From Fidelibacterota bacterium (GTDB taxonomy: Bacteria; Marinisomatota; Marinisomatia; Marinisomatales; UBA1611), in the NCBI GenBank assembly GCA_002718285.1, contig PBAR01000038.1:1-64000 (forward strand): DNA of 64,000 nt, written 5' to 3'. The notes below the pieces were generated by a model. It saw only the letters and a list, made by a program, of their open reading frames with translations, did not search any database and was not told the origin of the DNA. Shown piece after piece: positions 45,437 through 53,043 of this stretch. Every line of letters starts with the position of its first letter. Position 1 is the first letter of the stretch. Made by a program: the position numbers and the translations under genes.

Positions 45437-45967
45437 CTATATTCTTTTAAAATTAGACTGATCAGATAGTTTTTCTGCCTCGAATATAGACAATATATCC
45501 TTTGGGTGAGTATGGAGATTTACATTTTCAATTATATGAACTAGAACACCATTTTCATCTATCAAAAATGTTTTCCTAGAAGAAAATAAAATCCTGTTCA
45601 CACCATATTTTTTTCCCGTTTCCTTTTTTGAATCCGAGAGAAAATTAAAAGGAATATCAAATTTATTTTTAAAAGCTTTGAGTGCAGATGGAGAATCATA
45701 ACTGACTCCAAGAACTTTGATATTATATTTTTCAAATGTTTCAGATTCGTCCCGGAACCCACAAGCTTGTTTAATTCATCCAGGCGTATTTGCCTTGGGA
45801 AAAAAATAAAGTACTAATTTTTGGCCACGATAATCCATAAGTGCATGCAAATTCCCATCCTGGTCTGGTAGCAAAAAATTTGGAGCGGGTTTCCCCAGGT
45901 CGGGCGATGATCCAAACAAAGGCATAAAAAGTATTCCTGCAAAAATTGAAATTAAATAAAATCTCAT
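45437..45967 (-). CDS. Exported selenocysteine peroxiredoxin, BCP type (in-frame TGA = Sec64)
   Basis: With the TGA at 45776-45778 decoded, one frame gives 176 residues. A signal peptide (MRFYLISIFAGILFMPLFGS) precedes an AhpC/TSA domain: PAPNFLLPDQDGNLHALMDY, LVLYFFPKANTPG-U-IKQAC, GFRDESETFEKYNIKVLGVS, FNFLSDSKKETGKKYGV and KTFLIDENGVLVH. The TGA stands exactly at the peroxidatic cysteine, and Cys69 is five residues on, the spacing of the resolving cysteine in E. coli BCP. Both sides match the family without frameshift or gap, so this is not a pseudogene. It should reduce peroxides in the periplasm or on the envelope. Conventional gene calling would end it at residue 63. Confidence 0.9.
45743..45760 (-). 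promoter_or_regulatory. bSECIS hairpin of the peroxiredoxin gene
   Basis: In the mRNA, GGGUUC pairs with GAAUCU (six pairs, two of them G-U) around the loop CGGGAC. The stem starts 16 bases and the loop 22 bases after the UGA, and the loop has a run of G at its second position. Position and shape agree with bacterial SECIS elements that recruit SelB. Confidence 0.65.
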
Positions 45968-46114
45968 ACTATAAAATCAAAATATAATCTTAACTAACCT
46001 AAGTTTAATTAAAATTAACTTATCGCAAAGAGACTATTATTTTACTCCCTTTTGCCAAGATTAACTATACTAGTTCCAATAAAAATAGAAAAATACCTGT
46101 TGAAATAACATTAA

Positions 46115-46939
46115 TTAGAAATCTGAATTCAATAAGAAACGAATGCCAACACCAAATTGTCCATTGGGAAACATTGCAACTCCAGGTCTTAACCTATTAT
46201 TATTTTTGTGTAATTCTGGTAGAGCCAAACCTGTTGCCGCACCTATAAGATATCCTGTTACCACATCCGTATAAAAATGTTTACCTGCTTTAACTCTTAA
46301 ATAGGCAGTAATTGCTGGAACAATAGTAGATAAAGTCCAAATATAAATTAAGTTTTTATCCTTCGGGTAATAATCTTGGTATATCTTAGCCAGCATAAAC
46401 CAGGATGCTGCAGTCGTTGAAGTGTGACCAGAAAAGAAACTTCTCTGACTATCATGCTTTTGTTTTTCAATTAAATCTGCCCTATTTCCATAAACATAAG
46501 GCCTCTTACGTAAAACCAGAGTTTTTGTGAGATTTGTAATCCCCAGATTTAAAGTCATTGTTTCCAGCCAGATTGTTGAAATAGGAATCACATCATTTCG
46601 TATATCTTTTTTCAAATATAATAATACAGGATTGAAGATGCTGGCATAAAGAAATACATCACTAGCTAGCTTTGATTTCATATCCCAGTTTTCAGTGATT
46701 TTTTGTTCGAAAGCCCAGACATCATTGATATTCAACTGATTAATCTCTTCAATAGTTAGAGATTCTACTTTTTTCTCCAACATGAATGATGAAAGATTTA
46801 AGGCTGTGCTAAGAACAATAATTGAAAAGTCCAATTTACTAGATAATTCATATGCTGATTCTGGATCTTGTTGATATAATGGTTCTTCCCCTGCTAATAA
46901 CGGAAGGCATACCAGAATAGAAATGATATAATTTTTCAT
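46115..46939 (-). CDS. PAP2-superfamily phosphatase, exported or membrane-bound
   Basis: The 274-residue protein has an N-terminal signal (IISILVCLPLLAG). The PAP2 signature is complete: KTLVLRKRPYVYG (K-x6-RP), RSFFSGHTSTTAASWF (SGH) and AYLRVKAGKHFYTDVVTGYL (R-x5-H-x3-D). These catalyse dephosphorylation of lipid phosphates such as undecaprenyl diphosphate or phosphatidate. The C-terminus (GVAMFPNGQFGVGIRFLL) looks like a beta strand, as in outer-membrane-associated PAP2 proteins. It is transcribed away from the cytochrome gene from a 69-base shared intergenic region. Confidence 0.88.
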   Translation of the reverse strand: MKNYIISILVCLPLLAGEEPLYQQDPESAYELSSKLDFSIIVLSTALNLSSFMLEKKVESLTIEEINQLNINDVWAFEQKITENWDMKSKLASDVFLYASIFNPVLLYLKKDIRNDVIPISTIWLETMTLNLGITNLTKTLVLRKRPYVYGNRADLIEKQKHDSQRSFFSGHTSTTAASWFMLAKIYQDYYPKDKNLIYIWTLSTIVPAITAYLRVKAGKHFYTDVVTGYLIGAATGLALPELHKNNNRLRPGVAMFPNGQFGVGIRFLLNSDF

Positions 46940-46970
46940 TGTAATATTTCACTTCCTAACTTTTGGATTC

Positions 46971-46976
46971 ATTATA
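46971..46976 (-). promoter_or_regulatory. Candidate -10 box of the PAP2 gene
   Basis: TATAAT on the minus strand lies 31 bases upstream of the ATG, with a GGAAG ribosome-binding candidate between. It is a perfect -10 hexamer; no strong -35 is seen. Confidence 0.35.
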
Positions 46977-46985
46977 GCAAAGAAG

Positions 46986-46991
46986 TATAAT
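46986..46991 (+). promoter_or_regulatory. Candidate -10 box of the cytochrome c-lysA operon
   Basis: A perfect TATAAT ends 17 bases before the ATG at 47009, with TTGGAT 17 bases upstream as a partial -35. The leader would be about 10 bases or fewer, with no Shine-Dalgarno, suggesting a nearly leaderless transcript. Confidence 0.4.
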
Positions 46992-47008
46992 ACTAAAGCC
47001 AAAAAAAA

Positions 47009-47404
47009 ATGAATAAAATATATTTTTTCATATTATCAATAATAATTTTCTTAGGCTGTAGCAGTAAGAATCAAAGTAACTCTAATGAACTTACCAATTT
47101 GAAAAATTTATCAACAGAAATCCTTACAATGGGAAAATTGACCTATAATAAATCTTGCTTTTCCTGTCATAACCATGGTCTCTCAGGAGCAGCCAAGCTA
47201 ACAGATTTCGATTATTGGAAGAAGATCGCAGATAAAGGAATTGATACAGTATTCGCTAATGTAAAAAAGGGATATATTGGTGAAAGAGGGATAATGCCTC
47301 CAAAAGGAAACTGTTTTACCTGCTCGGATAAGGAGCTCCAAGCATCTATATTTTATATCTTTAAAAGAATTAATATTAATAAATCTAGTAAGAAAAATAT
47401 ATGA
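47009..47404 (+). CDS. Cytochrome c5-type lipoprotein
   Basis: The 131-residue protein has a lipobox (IFLGC/S, Cys17). The heme site is SCFSCH (Cys50, Cys53, His54) and the axial methionine is probably Met96 in RGIMPPKGNC, with a second Cys pair (Cys102, Cys105) that forms the disulfide typical of cytochrome c5. It is a small envelope-anchored electron carrier. The stop overlaps the lysA start by four bases, although the two functions have no obvious link. Confidence 0.9.
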   Translation: MNKIYFFILSIIIFLGCSSKNQSNSNELTNLKNLSTEILTMGKLTYNKSCFSCHNHGLSGAAKLTDFDYWKKIADKGIDTVFANVKKGYIGERGIMPPKGNCFTCSDKELQASIFYIFKRININKSSKKNI

Positions 47405-48648
47405 AAAAACATCCTTTACAATATATAGTTGAAAACAATTCTTTTCTTGAATCCATAGTTAAAAAATTTGGTACTCCTTTATACCTTTATTCAGGAAACC
47501 GAATAAAAAATAATCTTAATAGACTGTCTGAAGCATTGAACAAACATTTACCAAAAAACCAGATTTACTATGCAGTCAAAGCTAACAGTAACCCCAATTT
47601 AATTTCATTCATGAAATCCATTTACCCAAATCTAGGTTGCGACTGTTCTAGCCCTGGAGAATTATTTGTAGCAAAGAAAACGGGTATTTCATCTGATCGT
47701 TGTCTGTATACTGGGAATTATGAATCATTGGATGATCTGGAATTTGCATTAGATTCAGGTTGTAATATAAATCTAGATGATAGTCAATCTTTTCACCGTC
47801 TGATACAGATTCAGACTCCAGATAAAATTTCATTTCGGGTAAATCCTAGATTTGGAAGTGGCCGTTTTAAAGAAATTACTACAGGAGGTGAAAAAGCAAA
47901 ATTTGGAATTCCTAAAGAAAAAATTACCAACGCTTACAGATTGGCTATCCGCCATGGAGTAAAAAGCTTTGGACTTCACTGTTTTACGGGTTCAGGAATT
48001 CTTGACGAAAATTATTTTACGGAATTAATCCGTGCAGTTTTAGAAATTTCTACCATGATCGAATCAAGATGCAAAATTAAATTCAAATATATATCAATTG
48101 GCGGAGGATTTGGTATCCCATACAAAGAAACGGATCCTATACTTAACATTGATAGCGTATTTAACAATATTGCTAAAGAGTTTTTTTCAGTTTATGATAA
48201 AGATTCATGTCCTAATTTTTGCGTAGAGCCAGGAAAATACTTAGTTGGAGACGCAGGTATCTTAGTTACAAAAGTTACAGGAGTAAAGAAAAGCTATAAA
48301 ACTTTCGTGGGCCTAGATGCAGGTATGGAGACATTAATGCGGCCTGTGCTTTATGGAGCATACCACCGTATCCAAAAGGTTGGAAAACATCAAGAAAACG
48401 ATCAAACAGTTGATATTACAGGACGAATATGCGAAAATACAGATAGGTTGGCCGTGGATCGACTCTTTCCCGAAGTGAATGAAGGTGACCTAGTTGCTAT
48501 ATTGGATACTGGAGCCTATGGATATTCAATGGCTCATCAGTTTAATACCCGACCCAGACCTGCAGAAGTATTGTTAAATGGCGATAAACCAGTATTAATT
48601 CGTAAGAGAGAAACAATAGAAAGTATGTTTGAAAGATGTGATATCTAA
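47401..48648 (+). CDS. lysA: Diaminopimelate decarboxylase
   Basis: The 415-residue protein is full length. The PLP lysine is in IYYAVKANSNPN, followed by CDCSSPGELFVAKKTG, the phosphate-binding GGGFGIPY and the fold-type III signatures GLHCFTGSG and CVEPGKYLVGDAG. The active-site CENTDRLAVDR and the AYGYSMAHQFNTRPRPAEVL segments are present. It makes L-lysine from meso-diaminopimelate in the cytoplasm. It is coupled to the cytochrome gene and converges with the PorV-like gene at 48665. Confidence 0.96.
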   Translation: MKKHPLQYIVENNSFLESIVKKFGTPLYLYSGNRIKNNLNRLSEALNKHLPKNQIYYAVKANSNPNLISFMKSIYPNLGCDCSSPGELFVAKKTGISSDRCLYTGNYESLDDLEFALDSGCNINLDDSQSFHRLIQIQTPDKISFRVNPRFGSGRFKEITTGGEKAKFGIPKEKITNAYRLAIRHGVKSFGLHCFTGSGILDENYFTELIRAVLEISTMIESRCKIKFKYISIGGGFGIPYKETDPILNIDSVFNNIAKEFFSVYDKDSCPNFCVEPGKYLVGDAGILVTKVTGVKKSYKTFVGLDAGMETLMRPVLYGAYHRIQKVGKHQENDQTVDITGRICENTDRLAVDRLFPEVNEGDLVAILDTGAYGYSMAHQFNTRPRPAEVLLNGDKPVLIRKRETIESMFERCDI

Positions 48649-48664
48649 CAATTTTTTTGCTTAA

Positions 48665-49690
48665 TTAAAAATTAAACCCGATTGACAATCTTTGGATATT
48701 TCCAAAATAACTAAAATCTGCAATTGAATAATCGACCTTTAATGTAGTTGATGTACGCCAAACATTATAATTAATGCCAAAACCAAAAGTTGGACCCTCA
48801 ATAGAGTTATCCTTAAATAAAGATGGATAGCCAGCTCGTAAAAAAACTGAATTTTTAAATGCAAATTCAATACCTAGGTTTACATACTCAGAATTATCAT
48901 TAGGATGTAAAGCATCTAAGCCATATGTTAACTTCAACGACTCTAAATTTATAATTTCTCCAGAAACACCAACCCTAAAAAATAGAGGAACTGGAAAATA
49001 CTCAGTTTCATAATTTGCATTAACAAATTCCACATTCCCTTCATTTGCAGGATCAGGATCTATACTGATTTTTTGATCACGACCACTCATCTTCATCTTT
49101 CCACCATAATTACTGATTGATGCTCCAAGCCTTAAACCTTTGAAGGGAGTAGTAAATAAAGTACCAAAATCAATAGCTACAGTATGCGCCGTACTATGCC
49201 ATATATTCAATTGAATATATTTAACTGAACCACCAAGACCAAAATTATCGGTTAGCATTTTTGCATATGTAATAGCAGCGGATAAATCATTTGCAGAAAA
49301 TTTTTCTCCTGTCCCCTCTGGCTGTGCAACCGTTCTGACTAAATCTTCAGGGGTGGAAAGTGTTACTATCCATAATCCTAAAACCCCTTTCCCTTTTAAT
49401 TCAATACCTGAAATAGCATATTGAAACTTCATAGCTGCTAACCAATCATGTGAACCAAACTCCACACCAGTTCCAAGATGGCCAGCTAAACCAGCTGGAT
49501 TCCAATAAACGCTACTTAGATTTCCACTTTGTCCTGCCAGAGCGCTACCCATAGCAGAGCCTCTAGAATCAATTCCAATTTTTAAGAATTGTGCAACTGT
49601 AGTGCCTGTTTTTGTAATAGTCTGATCATTTTTAATCTGTGATGAGATTATTGAAGAAAATAGCAGGATTATAAAAAAGTGCTTCATCAT
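48665..49690 (-). CDS. PorV/PorQ-family outer-membrane protein
   Basis: The 341-residue protein has a signal peptide and the family N-terminus: AQFLKIGIDSRGSAMGSALA then VYWNPAGLAG. Beta strands continue to a C-terminal NIQRLSIGFNF. It is clearly homologous to the protein at 29901-30836 (same FRVGVSGEI and HPNDNSEYVNLGIEF motifs). It is the last gene of the triad whose other members are the 1118-residue secreted protein and the TonB receptor, with four-base overlaps throughout. Confidence 0.92.
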   Translation of the reverse strand: MMKHFFIILLFSSIISSQIKNDQTITKTGTTVAQFLKIGIDSRGSAMGSALAGQSGNLSSVYWNPAGLAGHLGTGVEFGSHDWLAAMKFQYAISGIELKGKGVLGLWIVTLSTPEDLVRTVAQPEGTGEKFSANDLSAAITYAKMLTDNFGLGGSVKYIQLNIWHSTAHTVAIDFGTLFTTPFKGLRLGASISNYGGKMKMSGRDQKISIDPDPANEGNVEFVNANYETEYFPVPLFFRVGVSGEIINLESLKLTYGLDALHPNDNSEYVNLGIEFAFKNSVFLRAGYPSLFKDNSIEGPTFGFGINYNVWRTSTTLKVDYSIADFSYFGNIQRLSIGFNF

Positions 49691-52600
49691 TTAATAATAG
49701 CAAAACGCCCTATTTTCTCACCAACACCAGGTGCATTAATATGGTATATATAAATACCAAAAGCTAAAGGAAAATTATCCTTTGTAGTTAAATCCCAATG
49801 TTCTTGGCCATTATTCATCTCAGTATTATGGTATAAGGTTTGAACAAGGTCGCCAGCAACCGTATAAATTGAAATAATACATTCTTTTGGTAAATGATTA
49901 AAATAAACTTTTCTAGGACCACGGTCTTTGGGGTTTTGTAGGTCCAATTGTTCCATCACATTTGTAACAACATATGGATTTGGGATAACAGAGATATCAT
50001 CTAACCTACTCTTTGCGTTAACTTTCATGTAGGTACTGGAAACAGTAGTAAACACTAACGTATCATCCATTGAAAATGGGCGATGTGTACCAATTAAAAA
50101 CACATCTCCTCCCTTAGGAGCTATCGTATCTCCATAAGCTGGAGGATAAAATGTAAACTCCCATTTGCCACGTAAAGGATTGCCATCCATAATAACCGCT
50201 CTATCACCAGGAGACCATAAACTATCTGCATCATTACTTTCTTCAATAATTGTTACTTCTTTCTGTATTGATTCACGTCCAACCGTTACATCCCAAACTT
50301 GGAACCTCATTCTTGAATGCCCAAAAGATGGATGTAAAGAGGTACTGCTGGTATCAACAATTTGATCAAAAAACCTAATTTCATAATCAGCGGGATACAT
50401 AAATTGGTCTGCATTATTAAAAGGAATCACATCTGGTATCCAATTTGACAAAGTAGAAGTTTTCCAGCCAGTTCTATTATCGTCTAAGTCCAATTCTACA
50501 TCTTGAACTGTAATTTTTATACCATCAAAAATTGGGTTTAAATCTTCTGAGTTGACATGCTCACTATCAATTACAGGGAAGTATACATATGTGACTACAT
50601 ATTCACTTCCATTCAACATGGAACCTGTACTAAGTCCTTTCAATTTCCCAATATCACCAAGAATTTCGAAATCAGAACCCAAAACATATTCGGTTCCATC
50701 ACCATCAATAATCTGTACCGATTCAGGGACAATATTTAGCTTTGACAAGCCAATATATTGATCTAACCTGATAATTACTTTTTCTTCTACAGGATTTAAG
50801 TCTTTAACACTATACCTTGTAGGGGAATCTTTGAAGCTAAGTTGAAACTGGTTATTATTTTCTATTTCATCAGGGCCCACTACTTCTAAATGGATACTGC
50901 CAGTGGCAACTCCTGCCTTATGTTGAATATAATTATCAAGTATATTCCCAGGAACATATCCAGGGGAAGGAGATCTCGGCATTATTTTAGCGGTATTAAC
51001 ATCCAAAATGAGCTCATTTGTTTCGGGATTAATGGTTATAGTCTTGGAACATTCGCTGGGAGGTATTTTCAATTCTGTATCTCCATGGTCATATGAGACA
51101 ACTGCATAATAATAGTTTTGGCCATTGTATACATTATTGGAATCTATAAATGAATGAACCAGTCCTGTATTATCGCCCAAAATATAAGACGTGCCCCGAC
51201 CTGGATATTCTATAGGACTTAATCCATAATAATCATTAATAAGATCAAACCTTGCAGGTGCTCCATTGATCATTTTAAGTGGTTCAAAAAGAAACTTCGA
51301 TCCATAATCATCTGTTATTGTTTGATGATCTAAAAATTGAGGATCCGTGCTTCTGTAGATTACATATCCCTCAAAATCATATTTATTTGATATAGGATCA
51401 AGTGATTCTTCTGCTATACTATCCCAGAACAAGGTAACTTTCTCATCTCCAGGAATAACGGTAACTGTAGGTTTTGCTGGAGGTTTAGCAAACTGGTAAT
51501 TGCGCTCATAGATGTCCTGGGCAGTAAGTGCATTTAGAGTAAGATCATCATAATCTTCACCTACTAGCAATGCGATTGAAAATCTTCTTGTCTCTCCTGC
51601 TGGAAGATCGAGAGGCCCCGAACTGTAGATAAAAACGTAATCACCTGATTGTGTCGCATTTGCAGAATCAAAAGAACCAGGTTGTAAAAATTCATTAAAA
51701 ACACGGTTATCATCAGCAATTGTTGTTCCAGAAAATGCTGGTGAAGCAAAACCTGTAAGACCTACCATATCAGATTCATCCAAGTCAGTCCACTCATAAT
51801 TAGGTTCACCAGGCTCACGGATATCAAATGGATCACCAGCTGTAGGCAAACCATCTCCCTCCCCTCGATCGCCTGTATTTGGAACACCATCAATACCTAC
51901 ATCATCTTTTTCAGGATCCCAGTCATCATCATCATCAATACCATTATTTCGACTTTCATCAATCATATTATCGTTATCATTATCAATTTGGTCAAAAGGG
52001 TTACCTGGACTTTCTAAAAATTTATACCCAAAATATCCAGGTTTTCTGGAACTCCCTGTAGCGCTTCCATCTTCATCCCAACAATAAACCATATTAATAT
52101 CGCGGTCGAAATATGATAAATCATCACGCCAATCGCTGGGACCACCAATATGTGGGTCACCCCACATACCAAAAATCACTTCATTTAGATCCTTAGGGCT
52201 TTTATTGGTAACCTTATAAATAAGAAAAATAATATCCTCTGCTAAAGGATTTGCCCATTGGTAATAACGATACTCAACTTCTAATCCTAGCCCTTTTCTG
52301 GAAGAATCATTTGGAAAAGGGTAATATTCAAATTCCTTATTTTTACGGTCATCACAAACAAAAAATACTTCTTCATCTGCATTTGATGAACCCTGACGTA
52401 AATCACCAGGCCATACATAATCCTTTAGATTAGGATTGTACCAATCAAAAGCCCAACTATCGGGTTTACCATCGAAATCTCGATCAATGTCGCTAGATGT
52501 CGGTATTTTATCGTAATCTTTATCTGCAAAATGAATACCAATATCACTGTATGCCAAAGGCTCCCAAGTCCAATATTCCGATCCATCCGGTGAACGTTCA

Positions 52601-53043
52601 GGATCTGTAACCAATCCATCACTTATCACCCTCGCATACCAAGTTGTATCCCCATTCTCAAATCTAGGATAGGCATCGGGGTGACTGTTAGGAGGAACAG
52701 GAACTTCAGCACAGATAAAAGGACCGAACTCGTAACCATATCCCAATCCTTCCCATATAATATCTGTTATTCTATTCCCTGGTCTTGAAATTGAGCCATA
52801 ATTCCATATCTCGGATTTAATTTTATTTCCTGTTATAATAGCATATTGCCTACGCAAAATCTGTGAATCTTCATCTAATTTTCTTTCTGTCTGTCGTTCA
52901 ATCCAACGATAGTATTTTTGAAATTCTCTTTGGCTCCAGTCTTTTTGAGGCCCTTTTATGTATTTATTCGAATTAAATAATGGATTAGCAATAATAACTT
53001 GGCTACTATAGAATAAAATAATAAAAATGAATTTTAGCTTCAT
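49687..53043 (-). CDS. Large secreted protein with Asp-rich segment and C-terminal sorting domain
   Basis: The 1118-residue protein has a signal peptide. Residues 350-410 are strongly acidic with repeats such as DNDNDNMIDESRNNGIDDDD and GDGLPTAGDPFD, resembling calcium-binding thrombospondin-3 or dockerin-like loops. A fibronectin-III-like stretch (KVTLFWDSIAEESLDPISNK, YEGYVIYRST-type motif) lies near residue 550. The C-terminus is a FlgD-like sorting domain (DDISVIPNPYVVTNVMEQ ... GRFAIIK). It overlaps TonB-receptor and PorV genes by four bases each. It is probably displayed on the surface; its ligand is unknown. Confidence 0.87.
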   Translation of the reverse strand: MKLKFIFIILFYSSQVIIANPLFNSNKYIKGPQKDWSQREFQKYYRWIERQTERKLDEDSQILRRQYAIITGNKIKSEIWNYGSISRPGNRITDIIWEGLGYGYEFGPFICAEVPVPPNSHPDAYPRFENGDTTWYARVISDGLVTDPERSPDGSEYWTWEPLAYSDIGIHFADKDYDKIPTSSDIDRDFDGKPDSWAFDWYNPNLKDYVWPGDLRQGSSNADEEVFFVCDDRKNKEFEYYPFPNDSSRKGLGLEVEYRYYQWANPLAEDIIFLIYKVTNKSPKDLNEVIFGMWGDPHIGGPSDWRDDLSYFDRDINMVYCWDEDGSATGSSRKPGYFGYKFLESPGNPFDQIDNDNDNMIDESRNNGIDDDDDWDPEKDDVGIDGVPNTGDRGEGDGLPTAGDPFDIREPGEPNYEWTDLDESDMVGLTGFASPAFSGTTIADDNRVFNEFLQPGSFDSANATQSGDYVFIYSSGPLDLPAGETRRFSIALLVGEDYDDLTLNALTAQDIYERNYQFAKPPAKPTVTVIPGDEKVTLFWDSIAEESLDPISNKYDFEGYVIYRSTDPQFLDHQTITDDYGSKFLFEPLKMINGAPARFDLINDYYGLSPIEYPGRGTSYILGDNTGLVHSFIDSNNVYNGQNYYYAVVSYDHGDTELKIPPSECSKTITINPETNELILDVNTAKIMPRSPSPGYVPGNILDNYIQHKAGVATGSIHLEVVGPDEIENNNQFQLSFKDSPTRYSVKDLNPVEEKVIIRLDQYIGLSKLNIVPESVQIIDGDGTEYVLGSDFEILGDIGKLKGLSTGSMLNGSEYVVTYVYFPVIDSEHVNSEDLNPIFDGIKITVQDVELDLDDNRTGWKTSTLSNWIPDVIPFNNADQFMYPADYEIRFFDQIVDTSSTSLHPSFGHSRMRFQVWDVTVGRESIQKEVTIIEESNDADSLWSPGDRAVIMDGNPLRGKWEFTFYPPAYGDTIAPKGGDVFLIGTHRPFSMDDTLVFTTVSSTYMKVNAKSRLDDISVIPNPYVVTNVMEQLDLQNPKDRGPRKVYFNHLPKECIISIYTVAGDLVQTLYHNTEMNNGQEHWDLTTKDNFPLAFGIYIYHINAPGVGEKIGRFAIIK

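Noticed and set aside
45437..45967. Peroxiredoxin gene as a nonsense-mutated pseudogene
   Set aside because: The single TGA hits the catalytic residue exactly, the rest is intact in one frame, and the neighbouring SelW-like gene shows the same pattern at its own redox residue.
45205..45967. Recoding of TGA to Trp or Gly throughout the genome
   Set aside because: TGA ends many intact genes here, for example the PPIase (3386-3388), spmA (59516-59518) and the amidotransferase (56574-56576).
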